Shown: positions 1 through 8,851, numbered from the stretch's first letter. The stretch: 64,000 bases of DNA from S5-A14a sp050908895 (GCA_050908895.1 CP171222.1:1302001-1366000), one strand, 5' to 3'. The notes: generated by a model not told the origin, from the sequence alone. Translations and numbers: made by a program.

Positions 1-376
1 TTACAGCAAGTGAGCTGAATATTTTATTTATATAGTCCTCAAGAAGAAGTCCCATGATTGCCGTAGGTATTGAAGCCACAATTATCATAATACCTAATTT
101 CCTTACAGGTCTCTCGTCAATTCGCAACCCTTTTCCTGTAAGTATATCTTTTAACATTAAAAAAAATTCTACAATTAATTTAACAATATCTTCGTGGTAA
201 ACAATGAAAATCGATACAAGAGTACCTATGTGTAATAGAACTGCAAAAAATATAACTGAATCTTCATGTATGCCAAATATTTTCTCAAGAAGAGCTAAAT
301 GCCCTGAACTACTAACAGGAAGAAATTCTGATAATCCTTGGATTAACCCTAAAAGTATAGCCTCTAAATATCCCAT
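1..376 (-). CDS. uppP: Undecaprenyl-diphosphatase UppP/BacA (partial, 3' end beyond window)
   Basis: Integral membrane phosphatase that recycles undecaprenyl pyrophosphate to the monophosphate lipid carrier for cell wall synthesis; conserved in bacteria and linked to bacitracin tolerance. The first 125 residues are visible. They open with the family signature GLIQGLSEFLPVSSSGH (residues 10-26), which holds the conserved glutamate E17 and the phosphate-site serines, followed by hydrophobic segments that fit membrane helices and an LLHIGTL stretch. The ATG at 374-376 is preceded by AAGGAG at good spacing. The gene follows asd by only 15 bases, so co-transcription from the asd promoter is likely. 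It is truncated only by the window edge; nothing in the visible part looks damaged. Confidence 0.93.
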   Translation of the reverse strand, partial: MGYLEAILLGLIQGLSEFLPVSSSGHLALLEKIFGIHEDSVIFFAVLLHIGTLVSIFIVYHEDIVKLIVEFFLMLKDILTGKGLRIDERPVRKLGIMIIVASIPTAIMGLLLEDYINKIFSSLAV

Positions 377-391
377 ATTTTCTCCTTTTGA

Positions 392-1486
392 TTATTTTTC
401 TGAAGTAATATAACCCTTTGATACTAACGTCTCACCACAGAGTACTGCTCCTCCGGCAGCTCCCCTTAAAGTATTGTGTGCTAACCCAATAAATTTAAAA
501 TCATAAACCTTATCTTCTCTTAGTCTACCTAAAGAGACAGCCATGCCATTTTCTATATCTACATCTAATCTGACTTGAGGTCTATCGTTTTCCCCTAAGT
601 AATGAATAAATTGTTTAGGTGCACTTGGAAGAAAATTTTTTTGCGGATACCCTTTAAAATTCATAATTTTTTCAATTAATTGTTCTAAAGTAGGTTTTTT
701 CTTAAATTTAATAAATACAGAGGCGGTATGTCCATTTAACACCGGAACACGAATGCATTGACAAGTGATTTTCAAATCTGATTTCTCTATAAATTTTTCT
801 TTAATGATTTCACCCAAAACCTTGAGGGGTTCTCTCTCACTTTTTTCTTCTTCACCACCAATATAAGGAATTATATTCTCAATCATATCTGGCCATTCCT
901 TAAAAGTTTTACCAGCTCCGGAAATTGCTTGATACGTTGAAATAGCAAGTTCATATGGTTCAAATTCAGACCATGCCGCCAGCATAGGAACATAGCTCTG
1001 AATAGAACAGTTTGGCTTAACTGCAATGAAACCTTTTTTAGTTCCAAGCCTCTTTTTCTGTGCTTCAATTATATCACAATGATTATCATTTATTTCAGGA
1101 ATTAACATAGGAACATCTTCAGTCCATCTATGAGCACTATTGTTTGAAACAACCGGTATCTCATTCCTAGCATAGGAATACTCCACTTCCTGAATTTCTT
1201 CTTTGTTCATATCAACAGCACTGAATACCATATCTACCTTTTCTGAAATCTCATCAACTTGATTCACATTCATTATTATCATATCTGAGATAGCATCCGG
1301 CACAGGAACATCCATTTTCCATCTATCTGCTATCACAGTTCTGTAAGTTTTACCTGCGCTTTTTGAACTTGCAGCAAGAACTTTAATTTCAAACCAAGGA
1401 TGATTTGTAAGCAAAGTAATAAAACGCTGTCCAACCATTCCGGTAGCTCCTAAAATTCCAACTTTTACTTTTTTTTCTATTTTCAT
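392..1486 (-). CDS. asd: Aspartate-semialdehyde dehydrogenase
   Basis: NADPH-dependent reduction of aspartyl phosphate to aspartate semialdehyde, the branch point to lysine/diaminopimelate, threonine and methionine; cytosolic. The 364-residue protein begins with a Rossmann nucleotide-binding loop GILGATGMVGQRF and carries the active-site cysteine in VKPNCSIQSYVPML (about residue 158). Length and motif pattern match the longer form found in archaea, fungi and many Clostridia rather than the roughly 330-residue E. coli-like form. The ATG follows AAGGAG. It has its own promoter just after the rpmF terminator, so it is a separate transcription unit from rpmF, and it leads into uppP. Confidence 0.95.
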   Translation of the reverse strand: MKIEKKVKVGILGATGMVGQRFITLLTNHPWFEIKVLAASSKSAGKTYRTVIADRWKMDVPVPDAISDMIIMNVNQVDEISEKVDMVFSAVDMNKEEIQEVEYSYARNEIPVVSNNSAHRWTEDVPMLIPEINDNHCDIIEAQKKRLGTKKGFIAVKPNCSIQSYVPMLAAWSEFEPYELAISTYQAISGAGKTFKEWPDMIENIIPYIGGEEEKSEREPLKVLGEIIKEKFIEKSDLKITCQCIRVPVLNGHTASVFIKFKKKPTLEQLIEKIMNFKGYPQKNFLPSAPKQFIHYLGENDRPQVRLDVDIENGMAVSLGRLREDKVYDFKFIGLAHNTLRGAAGGAVLCGETLVSKGYITSEK

Positions 1487-1520
1487 TATCTTATCTCCTT
1501 GTAAAGATTTCAGTTAGTAC

Positions 1521-1549
1521 ATTATACATTATAAGCATTGAATTTTCAA
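1521..1549 (-). promoter_or_regulatory. Promoter of asd-uppP
   Basis: On the minus strand TTGAAA (1544-1549) and TATAAT (1521-1526) are separated by 17 bases, a near-consensus sigma-A promoter. It lies between the rpmF terminator and the asd ribosome binding site. Confidence 0.7.
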
Positions 1550-1550
1550 T

Positions 1551-1584
1551 AATAAAAGGCCCCGTATTCAAAAGAATTACGGGG
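1551..1584 (-). terminator. Rho-independent terminator after rpmF
   Basis: Inverted repeat with CCCCGTA arms at 1560-1584 around an A-rich loop, followed on the minus strand by a T-rich tract (CCTTTTATTATT). It ends the short rpmF transcript. Confidence 0.75.
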
Positions 1585-1609
1585 TTCTTACATCCTTTTA
1601 TATAGTGTG

Positions 1610-1798
1610 TTACGCCTCAACATTTTCAGCGATAACTTCCTTGCCATCATAATAGTTGCAATTAGGGCACACTCTGTGCGGAAGCTTAGGCTCATGACAC
1701 TGTGGACAAACTGATAGTCCAGGTAGAGACTTCTTCATATTAGGTGCTCTTCTGCTATCTCTCTTAGCCTTAGATGTTTTTCTCTTTGGAACTGCCAT
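1610..1798 (-). CDS. rpmF: 50S ribosomal protein L32
   Basis: Small ribosomal protein of 62 residues. It begins MAVPKRKTSKAKRDSRR, the usual L32 start, and has a zinc ribbon made of CPQC and CPNC (residues 31-49). A perfect AAGGAGG site precedes the ATG. In many Firmicutes rpmF follows yceD (DUF177) and precedes plsX-fabH. Neither is present here: the gene sits alone between ackA and asd with its own promoter and terminator. Confidence 0.97.
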   Translation of the reverse strand: MAVPKRKTSKAKRDSRRAPNMKKSLPGLSVCPQCHEPKLPHRVCPNCNYYDGKEVIAENVEA

Positions 1799-1845
1799 AT
1801 TCTACACCTCCTTATATAGTGGTAATCTGTCAATCTAACTTTGTA

Positions 1846-1875
1846 ATTATAACCTTAATACAACATGAATGTCAA
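1846..1875 (-). promoter_or_regulatory. Promoter of rpmF
   Basis: Consensus TTGACA (1870-1875) and TATAAT (1846-1851) on the minus strand with an 18-base spacer, about 50 bases upstream of the rpmF start. Confidence 0.8.
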
Positions 1876-1945
1876 GGATAAGTTAATATAATCACTTATA
1901 TTTTTAATTAACAAATTTAAATTTTTCTTATAAAAATATTCTATG

Positions 1946-3145
1946 TTACAGGGCTGATACAATTTCAAATGTATCTCTTGCAATCATTAATTCTTCGTTT
2001 GTAGGGATAAGTAAAATTTTAACCTTAGAGTCATCAGTTGAAATAACTCTCTCTTGACCCCTTACCTTATTTTTCATTAAATCCAACTTAATTCCTAAGT
2101 TCCCCATCTCATTACAGATATGAGCTCTCATTTCATCACTGTTTTCACCTACACCCGCAGTAAACACCAGTGCATCCACACCATTCATCTCTGCAATGTA
2201 CGCACCAATGTAGAATCTAACTTTTTGACAAAATACTCGCAATGCAAGTTCCGCCCTCTGATTTCCCTCGGCCATAGCTTCTTCTAAGTCTCTAAAATCA
2301 CTTGAAATGCCGGAAATACCTAGCACACCGGATTTCTTATTTAGAATATCATTTACAACTCCCTGTGGTAAATTTTCCTTATTTCTAATATAAGTCACTA
2401 TTGCAGGGTCAATATCTCCACTTCTTGTTCCCATTACAAGACCTTGTAGTGGCGTGAATCCCATTGAGGTATCAATTACTTTGCCATATTTAATAGCTGA
2501 CACTGATGCTCCATTTCCTAAATGGCATGTGATAAGTTTAAGGTCATTAATATTGATATTGAGAAGCGATGAAGCTCTCTGGGCTACATATTTATGTGAT
2601 GTACCGTGGAAGCCATATTTTCTGATTCCATACTTTGTATAATATTCATATGGCAGAGCATACAAATAGTTATGTGGTGGCATAGTCTGATGATATGCTG
2701 TATCAAAAACTGCTACCATTGGTGTTTTTGGCATTAACTTTTGACAAGCTTCAATCCCTAATAAGTTAGGTGGATTATGTAAAGGTGCAAGCTCTACGCA
2801 TTCTTCAAGGGCAGCTAATACACTCTTATCAATTAAAACTGAATTCGCATATTTTTCACCGGCGTGAACAACTCTATGTCCAACAGCACCTATTTCATCC
2901 ATAGACTGTACAACACCTTGTTCCTTGTCTTGAATCATGTTAAGAACCTGTGCAATTGCATCCTTATGATCCTTCATTTCTATTTCTTTCTTTATTTTAT
3001 TATTTCCCACCTTAGTGTGACTGATAACAGAACCCTCAATACCAATTCTTTCAACAAGACCCTTACAAAGTAATTGTTCATTTGTCATGTCAAGAACCTG
3101 ATATTTGAGAGAAGAACTTCCACAATTGATTACTAAAATTTTCAT
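1946..3145 (-). CDS. ackA: Acetate kinase
   Basis: Interconverts acetyl phosphate plus ADP and acetate plus ATP; in fermenting anaerobes the main ATP-yielding step of acetate production. The 399-residue product starts MKILVINCGSSSLKYQVLD, the phosphate-binding signature of the acetokinase family, and continues with the second signature HRVVHAGEKY and the KYGFHGTSHKYV segment with its catalytic histidine. A GGAGGAG site precedes the ATG. No phosphotransacetylase gene (pta) is adjacent, so acetyl phosphate must be made by a gene elsewhere. It has its own promoter inside the end of tmcAL. Confidence 0.97.
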   Translation of the reverse strand: MKILVINCGSSSLKYQVLDMTNEQLLCKGLVERIGIEGSVISHTKVGNNKIKKEIEMKDHKDAIAQVLNMIQDKEQGVVQSMDEIGAVGHRVVHAGEKYANSVLIDKSVLAALEECVELAPLHNPPNLLGIEACQKLMPKTPMVAVFDTAYHQTMPPHNYLYALPYEYYTKYGIRKYGFHGTSHKYVAQRASSLLNININDLKLITCHLGNGASVSAIKYGKVIDTSMGFTPLQGLVMGTRSGDIDPAIVTYIRNKENLPQGVVNDILNKKSGVLGISGISSDFRDLEEAMAEGNQRAELALRVFCQKVRFYIGAYIAEMNGVDALVFTAGVGENSDEMRAHICNEMGNLGIKLDLMKNKVRGQERVISTDDSKVKILLIPTNEELMIARDTFEIVSAL

Positions 3146-3199
3146 ATTTCTCCTCCATATCTCTTATAAAATATTATTAGTAATATAAATCACCAATAA

Positions 3200-3228
3200 A
3201 TTATACAGCAAAATTTTATTATATTCAA
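3200..3228 (-). promoter_or_regulatory. Promoter of ackA
   Basis: TTGAAT (3223-3228), 17-base spacer, TATAAT (3200-3205) on the minus strand. The -35 hexamer overlaps the stop codon of tmcAL. The -10 region, ATTTTGCTGTATAAT, is identical over 15 bases to the promoter at 4928-4956. Confidence 0.75.
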
Positions 3229-4361
3229 GAATTGATTTTATTTTCAACTTGTACAGGTCTCTTAACATATTCACTTTCTGAATATAAATCATTACCTAAA
3301 ATCATATTATAAATATCTGTAGCTCGTATTTCTTCCTCAATAAGCTTAAAACTATTTGATGAATATTCTTTCATATTTTTGGATATTTTATTTATAAATT
3401 CTATATTATTATTGTTTTTATTCTTTATAGTTCTAAGATAAGCTGTTCCCTTTTTATTAAATGCAATCGGTATTATTGCATTTATAAGAATATCTTTTTG
3501 AATATTGCTGGATATTCCCATGATATATCCAATGATTTCGCGTCTAACTCTACTTTGAGTATAAACTTTAGTATTAACTTTGCTAATGAGTTCTGATATG
3601 TTCGAAGATGTACGAAGTTCGTTTTCAATTCTCAATATCAAATTCGTTTTATTAGTACTATTATTTCTGTCATTTTCCGAAAATGCCTTATATTGTATCA
3701 ATCGAAAAATATTTCGTTGGATTGTAGATATAATATTAGGATTTTTATGATAAAAATCATTACGAATTTTAGATGCCGATAAATTATGTCCATCGCCTAT
3801 TCTTTTTACAGTAAAGAATTCGCCCTTATAGGACAATTGTTTTGCTGCAATCATATAATCTATGGCCAGTATATTGTTTGGGGTTTTTAATATATGCATG
3901 TCTATGAAAGGATTAAAGCCTTTCAAGAAATTCTCTCTGGCTTTAGGATAGGAAATACCTTTCTTCATAGACTGTGCAGCATACTCACTCAACTTAGACT
4001 CATGAACTGTAAGAATTTGGGCAACCTCTTCCAGTTCTGATACATTCCCTGATTCTGAGCCAAATGCTATTTTGTCAACCAAAAGATGATTTAGTATGTT
4101 AATAGCACCCTTTGCAAAAAAATAACTACTGTTGTTACTATATCTAGTCGGTAGTTGAACAACCAAATCCACGCCATTTTCAACAGCTTTTCGACCTCTC
4201 ACCCATTTGTTTTGAAATGCAAAATCTCCACGTTGTACCCAATTCCCACTCATGACGCTGACTATTACATGTTCCGGAAATTTATTCTTTATCTCTTCAA
4301 TTAAATAGGCATGTCCCTCATGGAAAGGATTAAATTCGGCTACTATACCGATAGCTTTCAT
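3225..4361 (-). CDS. tmcAL: tRNA(Met) cytidine acetate ligase TmcAL (YlbM family)
   Basis: In Bacillus the family member uses acetate and ATP to form N4-acetylcytidine at the wobble position of elongator tRNA-Met. The 378-residue protein has the nucleotidyltransferase-fold start GIVAEFNPFHEGHAYLIEE with the HxGH-type motif, then MSGNWVQRGDFA and a GDGHNLSASKIR segment, all typical of the family. It directly follows the coiled-coil gene (one base between stop and start) and precedes ackA. This neighbourhood is recurrent in Firmicutes and fits a link to acetate availability, although that link is inference. The C-terminal third is poorly conserved and lysine/asparagine-rich. Confidence 0.9.
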   Translation of the reverse strand: MKAIGIVAEFNPFHEGHAYLIEEIKNKFPEHVIVSVMSGNWVQRGDFAFQNKWVRGRKAVENGVDLVVQLPTRYSNNSSYFFAKGAINILNHLLVDKIAFGSESGNVSELEEVAQILTVHESKLSEYAAQSMKKGISYPKARENFLKGFNPFIDMHILKTPNNILAIDYMIAAKQLSYKGEFFTVKRIGDGHNLSASKIRNDFYHKNPNIISTIQRNIFRLIQYKAFSENDRNNSTNKTNLILRIENELRTSSNISELISKVNTKVYTQSRVRREIIGYIMGISSNIQKDILINAIIPIAFNKKGTAYLRTIKNKNNNNIEFINKISKNMKEYSSNSFKLIEEEIRATDIYNMILGNDLYSESEYVKRPVQVENKINS

Positions 4362-4362
4362 T

Positions 4363-4899
4363 TTAATCTAGCTTCTTTCCTTCTTTATCTGTAGCTTCTG
4401 CTAAAGCCATAATTTCTCTGCGGTTAATTTTAATAGTTTCTGTAGCTTCTGCAAAGGTCATTTCAACATCACCAATCATTTTTCTGAATTGAGATACATA
4501 TAGACCATCAAGCTGCTCACCCATATCGTAGAGCATCTTATCTACATACTCAAAAGTTTTAATTTTAAGATTGCGACAATAATCTTCAGATTCAGCAGTA
4601 ATCTGCATAGCTCTCTCCTTAGCATTTTTAGTTATTATATGTTCTTCAACTAAATCTGCTGCAAGCTTATTGGCATTTGTAACGATTTTCTTCGCGTCTT
4701 CCTCCGCCTCACTTATAATCATATCTTTGTTTTTATTAATCCACATCGCTTCTGTTAAATCATTTGGAAGAGCTTCATTGATGCTCTTAATGATTTCTAA
4801 GAACTCATCTCTGTCTACAAGAACCCTGTTTGTTAATGGGAAACTGTTTGAGTTTTCAATTTTGTCATGCATTTCTGCAAGCAATTCTAATACTGTCAT
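4363..4899 (-). CDS. Coiled-coil protein of unknown function
   Basis: A 178-residue soluble protein, mostly predicted helical, with a central charged region of heptad character (about residues 65-125, rich in AEEDAKK-type segments) that resembles ATP-synthase-b or DivIVA-like coiled coils. No catalytic motif is visible. I place the start at the internal ATG (cat at 4897-4899), preceded by AAAGAGG, because the upstream in-frame extension is cysteine- and lysine-rich and crosses the promoter at 4928-4956. It abuts tmcAL and lies downstream of coaD, a common clostridial arrangement, and has its own promoter. Function not known; a role as structural or regulatory partner is only a guess. Confidence 0.75.
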   Translation of the reverse strand: MTVLELLAEMHDKIENSNSFPLTNRVLVDRDEFLEIIKSINEALPNDLTEAMWINKNKDMIISEAEEDAKKIVTNANKLAADLVEEHIITKNAKERAMQITAESEDYCRNLKIKTFEYVDKMLYDMGEQLDGLYVSQFRKMIGDVEMTFAEATETIKINRREIMALAEATDKEGKKLD

Positions 4900-4927
4900 T
4901 TTTAACCTCTTTCCTTTGCATTTTTTT

Positions 4928-4956
4928 ATTATACAGCAAAATAGCCTTTGTAGCAA
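4928..4956 (-). promoter_or_regulatory. Promoter upstream of the coiled-coil gene
   Basis: TTGCTA (4951-4956), 17-base spacer, TATAAT (4928-4933) on the minus strand. It supports the downstream start at 4899, because the predicted transcript begins inside the longer open frame. Confidence 0.65.
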
Positions 4957-5011
4957 TTTTTAAAGTTTTAAAATCAATCACTATACTTTTTCAAACCAAT
5001 AACACCCGGAA

Positions 5012-5494
5012 CTATTTCAAATATTTTCTTTTCATGCATGAAAGTACTTTATCCGGCACTAGTCCATCAGCCTTTCCACCCAGTGAAACCACTTCTTTTA
5101 TCATTGATGAACTTACAAAAGAAGTCCCTGGACTTGTCATTAAAAATATTGACTCAACACCCTCGTTGAATAAATGAGCATTCATCTGAGCCATAGATAT
5201 TTCGTATTCAAAATCAGTTATAGCTCTTAGCCCTCGTACAACAGCTGTAAAATTATTTTCGTTCACATAATCTGCTAATAATCCACAGAAAGAATCAACA
5301 GAAATATTGTCAACATCTTTAAATAAGTCTTCTAAAATTTCAACTCTTTCAGAAACAGTAAAAAGAGGGGTTTTCTGAGGATTTGCTATAACACCAACTA
5401 CCAAATGATTAAATAGCTTTGCCGCCCTCTTTATTATATCTATATGTCCGTTAGTTACCGGATCAAAAGATCCTGTATATAGTGCTTTGCTCAT
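5012..5494 (-). CDS. coaD: Phosphopantetheine adenylyltransferase
   Basis: Penultimate step of coenzyme A synthesis: transfers AMP from ATP to 4'-phosphopantetheine. The 160-residue length is standard. Motifs are YTGSFDPVTNGHIDII (the TxGH nucleotidyltransferase site with H17), VVRGLRAITDFEYE and the C-terminal SSSMIKEVVSLGG. It follows rsmD by 18 bases in the conserved recG-rsmD-coaD order. Confidence 0.97.
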   Translation of the reverse strand: MSKALYTGSFDPVTNGHIDIIKRAAKLFNHLVVGVIANPQKTPLFTVSERVEILEDLFKDVDNISVDSFCGLLADYVNENNFTAVVRGLRAITDFEYEISMAQMNAHLFNEGVESIFLMTSPGTSFVSSSMIKEVVSLGGKADGLVPDKVLSCMKRKYLK

Positions 5495-5512
5495 TTCATG
5501 CCCCCTTTTATG

Positions 5513-6067
5513 TTAATCTATATGATTTTTGGCTTTATAAAAGCTCATGCTCTTCTTGCCATATTTTTTCTTTTTATAAATAACCAGATTCCCGGATTTT
5601 TCTGGAAGATCTAGTTTGCTGGAATGTTCGATTACTAAAATTCCATCTTCGTTTAAAAAATTACCTTTTGCAACAAATTCAAGAATTTCTTCGTTATACC
5701 CTTCCATGTATGGGGGATCTGCAAATATAATGTCTGCTTTCTCTGAAATATTTCCCATAGCAGCCTTATAGTCATAAGGTATTAGCTTAGTATTTTCCTT
5801 ACATCCAACTGTATTTATATTTCTTTTTATAATACCGTGACTGTCTCTTGAACGATCTATGAGGTATACTCTCTTTGCACCCCTTGAAGCAGCTTCTAGG
5901 CCTACTGCACCTGTACCCGAAAACATATCCACAAAGACACTCCCATAGATATTATTCATAAGTATACTAAAAAGAGCTTCCTTTACCATTTCTGATGTCG
6001 GCCTTATATCGTTATTTAAAGGAGTATCTAACTTTCTCCCCCTATATTGTCCTGAAATTATTCTCAT
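5513..6067 (-). CDS. rsmD: 16S rRNA (guanine(966)-N(2))-methyltransferase RsmD
   Basis: SAM-dependent methylation of G966 in 16S rRNA. The 184-residue protein opens MRIISGQYRGRKL, has RPTSEMVKEALFSIL, the SAM-binding loop DMFSGTGAVGLEAASRGA and the catalytic DPPY motif, in the expected order. AAGAGG precedes the ATG. It lies between recG and coaD and is probably co-transcribed with both. Confidence 0.95.
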   Translation of the reverse strand: MRIISGQYRGRKLDTPLNNDIRPTSEMVKEALFSILMNNIYGSVFVDMFSGTGAVGLEAASRGAKRVYLIDRSRDSHGIIKRNINTVGCKENTKLIPYDYKAAMGNISEKADIIFADPPYMEGYNEEILEFVAKGNFLNEDGILVIEHSSKLDLPEKSGNLVIYKKKKYGKKSMSFYKAKNHID

Positions 6068-6099
6068 TATTTTACCTCTTGGTTAATATTATTAGTTAA

Positions 6100-8163
6100 T
6101 TATAGCACAAGCTTAATACTTTCACCGAATAGTTTTTTAACTTGTTCTCTTAAATGAACATTTTTCTCCTCAATTAAGTAAGGGTCTTCTCCTAGGATTT
6201 TCTTAGAAATTTCCAATGCGTTTTGCATAATATCCACATGTCTTGTGAGATACGCAAACTTTAAATTAGGAATTCCATGTTGTCTAGTACCTAGAATATC
6301 TCCCGGCCCCCTTAATTTTAAATCTTCTTCAGCTATAGCAAATCCATCGCTTTCCTCAGCCATAATTTCGGCACGACGTACTGCTGCATCACTCTTGCTA
6401 TAGTTTATTAAAGTGCAAAATGACTGATTTTTTCCCCTACCAACACGGCCTCGAAGCTGATGTAGCTGTGATAATCCAAATCTTTCGGAATTTTCAATTA
6501 CCATAACAGAGGCATTGGGAACATTAATACCTACTTCGATTACCACTGTAGACACCAATAAGTCAATTTCTCCTCGGTAAAATTCCTCCATCACCTGATT
6601 TTTTTCTTCAGAACACATTCGACCATGAAGCATTCTTACAGAAAATTCGGAAAATTTCTTTGTAAGTTCTTCATAAAGCTCGTGTGCAGAATTTGCATCT
6701 ATTGCTTCAGACTCTTCTACTAATGGTGTAATTACGTAGCCTTGCCTACCTTTAGAAAGTTCATGGCGAAGCTTCTCATAGGCATGCACTCTCTGACTTT
6801 TATTATTAGCGACTTGTGTTATTACTTTAATACGTCCTTTAGGCATAGTTCTTATAACCGAAATATCCAAATCTCCGTACACAACAACCGCCATAGTTCT
6901 TGGAATAGGTGTTGCGGTCATTACAAGGACGTTTGGCTTAAAAGCTTTTTCAGTCAATAACTGCCTCTGGTTGACTCCAAATCTATGTTGTTCATCAGTT
7001 ATAACAAGCCCTAAATTATTAAAATTCACACCATCACTTAAAACCGCATGTGTTCCTATAACAACTTGCAAATCTCCTTTTTTTAGTTGTTCTAAAATCT
7101 CATCTCGCAATTTTTTGCTCTGTTTACTTATTAGTAAACCACATTTTATTCCTAATTTTGAAAAATTTTTACCTATTGTTTGATAGTGCTGTTTTGCTAA
7201 AATCTCTGTTGGTACCATAAGTGCACTTTGATAACCTTCTCTAGCCGAAGCATACATAGCACATTCTGCTATAACTGTCTTTCCACAACCTACATCTCCT
7301 TGGATAAGTCTGTTCATTGATTGATTAGATTCAAGATCAGAGGCTACATCTGAAAGAGCTTTTTTTTGTCCTTCAGTAAGCTCAAATGGCAATTTTTCAG
7401 CATATTCCCATAGTTGATTACCTGAAATGTATATACCATTTTTATCGTCCCTCTTTATACCTTTTATCATCAATAATCCCGTTTGGAATGTAAGTAGTTC
7501 GTCAAAAATAAGCCTATATTTACCCTGCAAAATATCTGCTTTATTCCGAGGAAAATGTATCCCCTCTATTGCATCAGCAATGCTGCATATATTTGCGCTT
7601 TTACGATATTCATCAGATAGCCATTCTTTCATTTCATATAAAGGCGCCTTCTGATTAATTTGTTTAACAAAAGATTTTATTTGTCTACTTGTTATACTTC
7701 CAATATTACTATAAACGGGAAGAATCCCTCGCTCATCATCTTTCCCATCCAGTTGAGAGAAATCAGGATGTATCATTTGGAAGTAATCTCCTTGATTTTG
7801 CACCTTGCCATAAAATGAATATTTTTCATTTGCTTTAATCATATTATTAACATACAAGCCATTAAAGAATACCGCCTTGATGAGACCTCCTCTTTCATCT
7901 ATTACATCAAAAAACAAAGGAGCTTTTCGTCCATAAGATTTGTATCGCTTATTTACTACTCTTCCCTGTATTAGATACATCCCTTCCTTATTTATACTTG
8001 CGATATCAATGGGATATCGTCTGTCCTCATAGCTTTGGGGAATATTATATAGAAGATCTAAAAAAGTATTTATTCCGGCTTTATCCAAATCATCTTTTTT
8101 CTTTTTTCCTATTCCTTTAAGTGTTTCAATTGGGAATTTATATACATCTTCATTATTATCCAT
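6100..8163 (-). CDS. recG: ATP-dependent DNA helicase RecG
   Basis: Remodels stalled replication forks and branch-migrates Holliday junctions. The 687-residue protein has an N-terminal OB-fold wedge domain (roughly residues 1-230), Walker A GDVGCGKTVIAE, the DEQH box in TDEQHRFGVNQR, motif III TATPIPRT, and helicase-C motifs including HQLRGRVGRG. I prefer the ATG at 8161-8163 over one two codons upstream because AGAAAGAG then sits 6-7 bases away; this start overlaps the end of the preceding gene by 8 bases, suggesting translational coupling. Confidence 0.96.
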   Translation of the reverse strand: MDNNEDVYKFPIETLKGIGKKKKDDLDKAGINTFLDLLYNIPQSYEDRRYPIDIASINKEGMYLIQGRVVNKRYKSYGRKAPLFFDVIDERGGLIKAVFFNGLYVNNMIKANEKYSFYGKVQNQGDYFQMIHPDFSQLDGKDDERGILPVYSNIGSITSRQIKSFVKQINQKAPLYEMKEWLSDEYRKSANICSIADAIEGIHFPRNKADILQGKYRLIFDELLTFQTGLLMIKGIKRDDKNGIYISGNQLWEYAEKLPFELTEGQKKALSDVASDLESNQSMNRLIQGDVGCGKTVIAECAMYASAREGYQSALMVPTEILAKQHYQTIGKNFSKLGIKCGLLISKQSKKLRDEILEQLKKGDLQVVIGTHAVLSDGVNFNNLGLVITDEQHRFGVNQRQLLTEKAFKPNVLVMTATPIPRTMAVVVYGDLDISVIRTMPKGRIKVITQVANNKSQRVHAYEKLRHELSKGRQGYVITPLVEESEAIDANSAHELYEELTKKFSEFSVRMLHGRMCSEEKNQVMEEFYRGEIDLLVSTVVIEVGINVPNASVMVIENSERFGLSQLHQLRGRVGRGKNQSFCTLINYSKSDAAVRRAEIMAEESDGFAIAEEDLKLRGPGDILGTRQHGIPNLKFAYLTRHVDIMQNALEISKKILGEDPYLIEEKNVHLREQVKKLFGESIKLVL

Positions 8164-8599
8164 TATCATCTCTTTCTAAAATCTTTAGTTTCCCTTTCGG
8201 TATAAATGACTTGGAAAACTTTAAATCTCTGCTAGCTACAAGTTTAGATTTTACGCCTACAATGTTGATTGTAATTTTGCTTACAGGTCTACTCATAATA
8301 GAAAATTCATGATAAATCTCATCTATCAAATCGCCTATGGTGTATCTTAGAGGAATACCAAATTCAACTATAATAGGAAGCTCAACTGTGATGCCGTTTT
8401 TATTTTCATCTAGAATAAGAGAGTCTGAAAATACCTGGAAATCATAATGTCCATTTTCCACTATAATTTTGTTCTTAGAATTAACAAGCCAAAACTTACC
8501 TCTCCATCTTAATTGACATAAAACTAATATTATTTTCTGAGCAAAAACGTCTTTATCTACTACAATTTCTCCACGCTTATTTTCTATCATTAAATCCAT
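8156..8599 (-). CDS. Divergent Asp23/YloU-like protein
   Basis: A 147-residue protein of uncertain function. The C-terminal half (about residues 68-120) has the spacing of the Asp23/YloU family: a strand VELPIIVEFGIPLR, a helix, then ITINIVGVKSKL. The N-terminal half does not show the usual family start. Position supports the call: in many Firmicutes a YloU gene follows rpmB and is followed by the DAK-domain gene yloV/fakA and recG. Here the DAK gene is missing and this gene overlaps recG directly. GGAGAG precedes the ATG. Divergence makes this a structural-family assignment rather than a functional one. Confidence 0.6.
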   Translation of the reverse strand: MDLMIENKRGEIVVDKDVFAQKIILVLCQLRWRGKFWLVNSKNKIIVENGHYDFQVFSDSLILDENKNGITVELPIIVEFGIPLRYTIGDLIDEIYHEFSIMSRPVSKITINIVGVKSKLVASRDLKFSKSFIPKGKLKILERDDNG

Positions 8600-8620
8600 T
8601 TAGTCTCTCCAAAATGTAAA

Positions 8621-8646
8621 TAAAAAACCCGCAAAAATGCGGGTTT
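8621..8646 (-). terminator. Terminator after rpmB
   Basis: Perfect 8-base stem AAACCCGC/GCGGGTTT (8625-8632 and 8639-8646) with a six-base loop, followed on the minus strand by TTTTTTA. Genes further downstream (8599 onward) need either read-through or a promoter not obvious to me. Confidence 0.85.
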
Positions 8647-8659
8647 AAGCCAATTTTAA

Positions 8660-8851
8660 TTATACGGCACGGTTAACTTTGTTTGACTTAATGCATTTAG
8701 TACAAACATTTGCCCTTCTAACAGTTCCATTATCGTTAATTCTAACTGTCTGGATATTAGCATTCCATTTTCTTCTAGTATGTCTCATGGAATGGGAAAC
8801 CTTGTTTCCTGATACCTGTCCCTTACCGCAGATTTCACACTTTCTTGACAT
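8660..8851 (-). CDS. rpmB: 50S ribosomal protein L28
   Basis: Ribosomal protein of 63 residues. It begins MSRKCEICGKG and has SMRHTRRKWNANIQ, with two cysteine pairs (CEIC near residue 5, CTKC near residue 50) that make the zinc-binding form of L28. GGGAGGTG precedes the ATG. It is a single-gene transcript bounded by a strong promoter and a strong terminator. Confidence 0.97.
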   Translation of the reverse strand: MSRKCEICGKGQVSGNKVSHSMRHTRRKWNANIQTVRINDNGTVRRANVCTKCIKSNKVNRAV

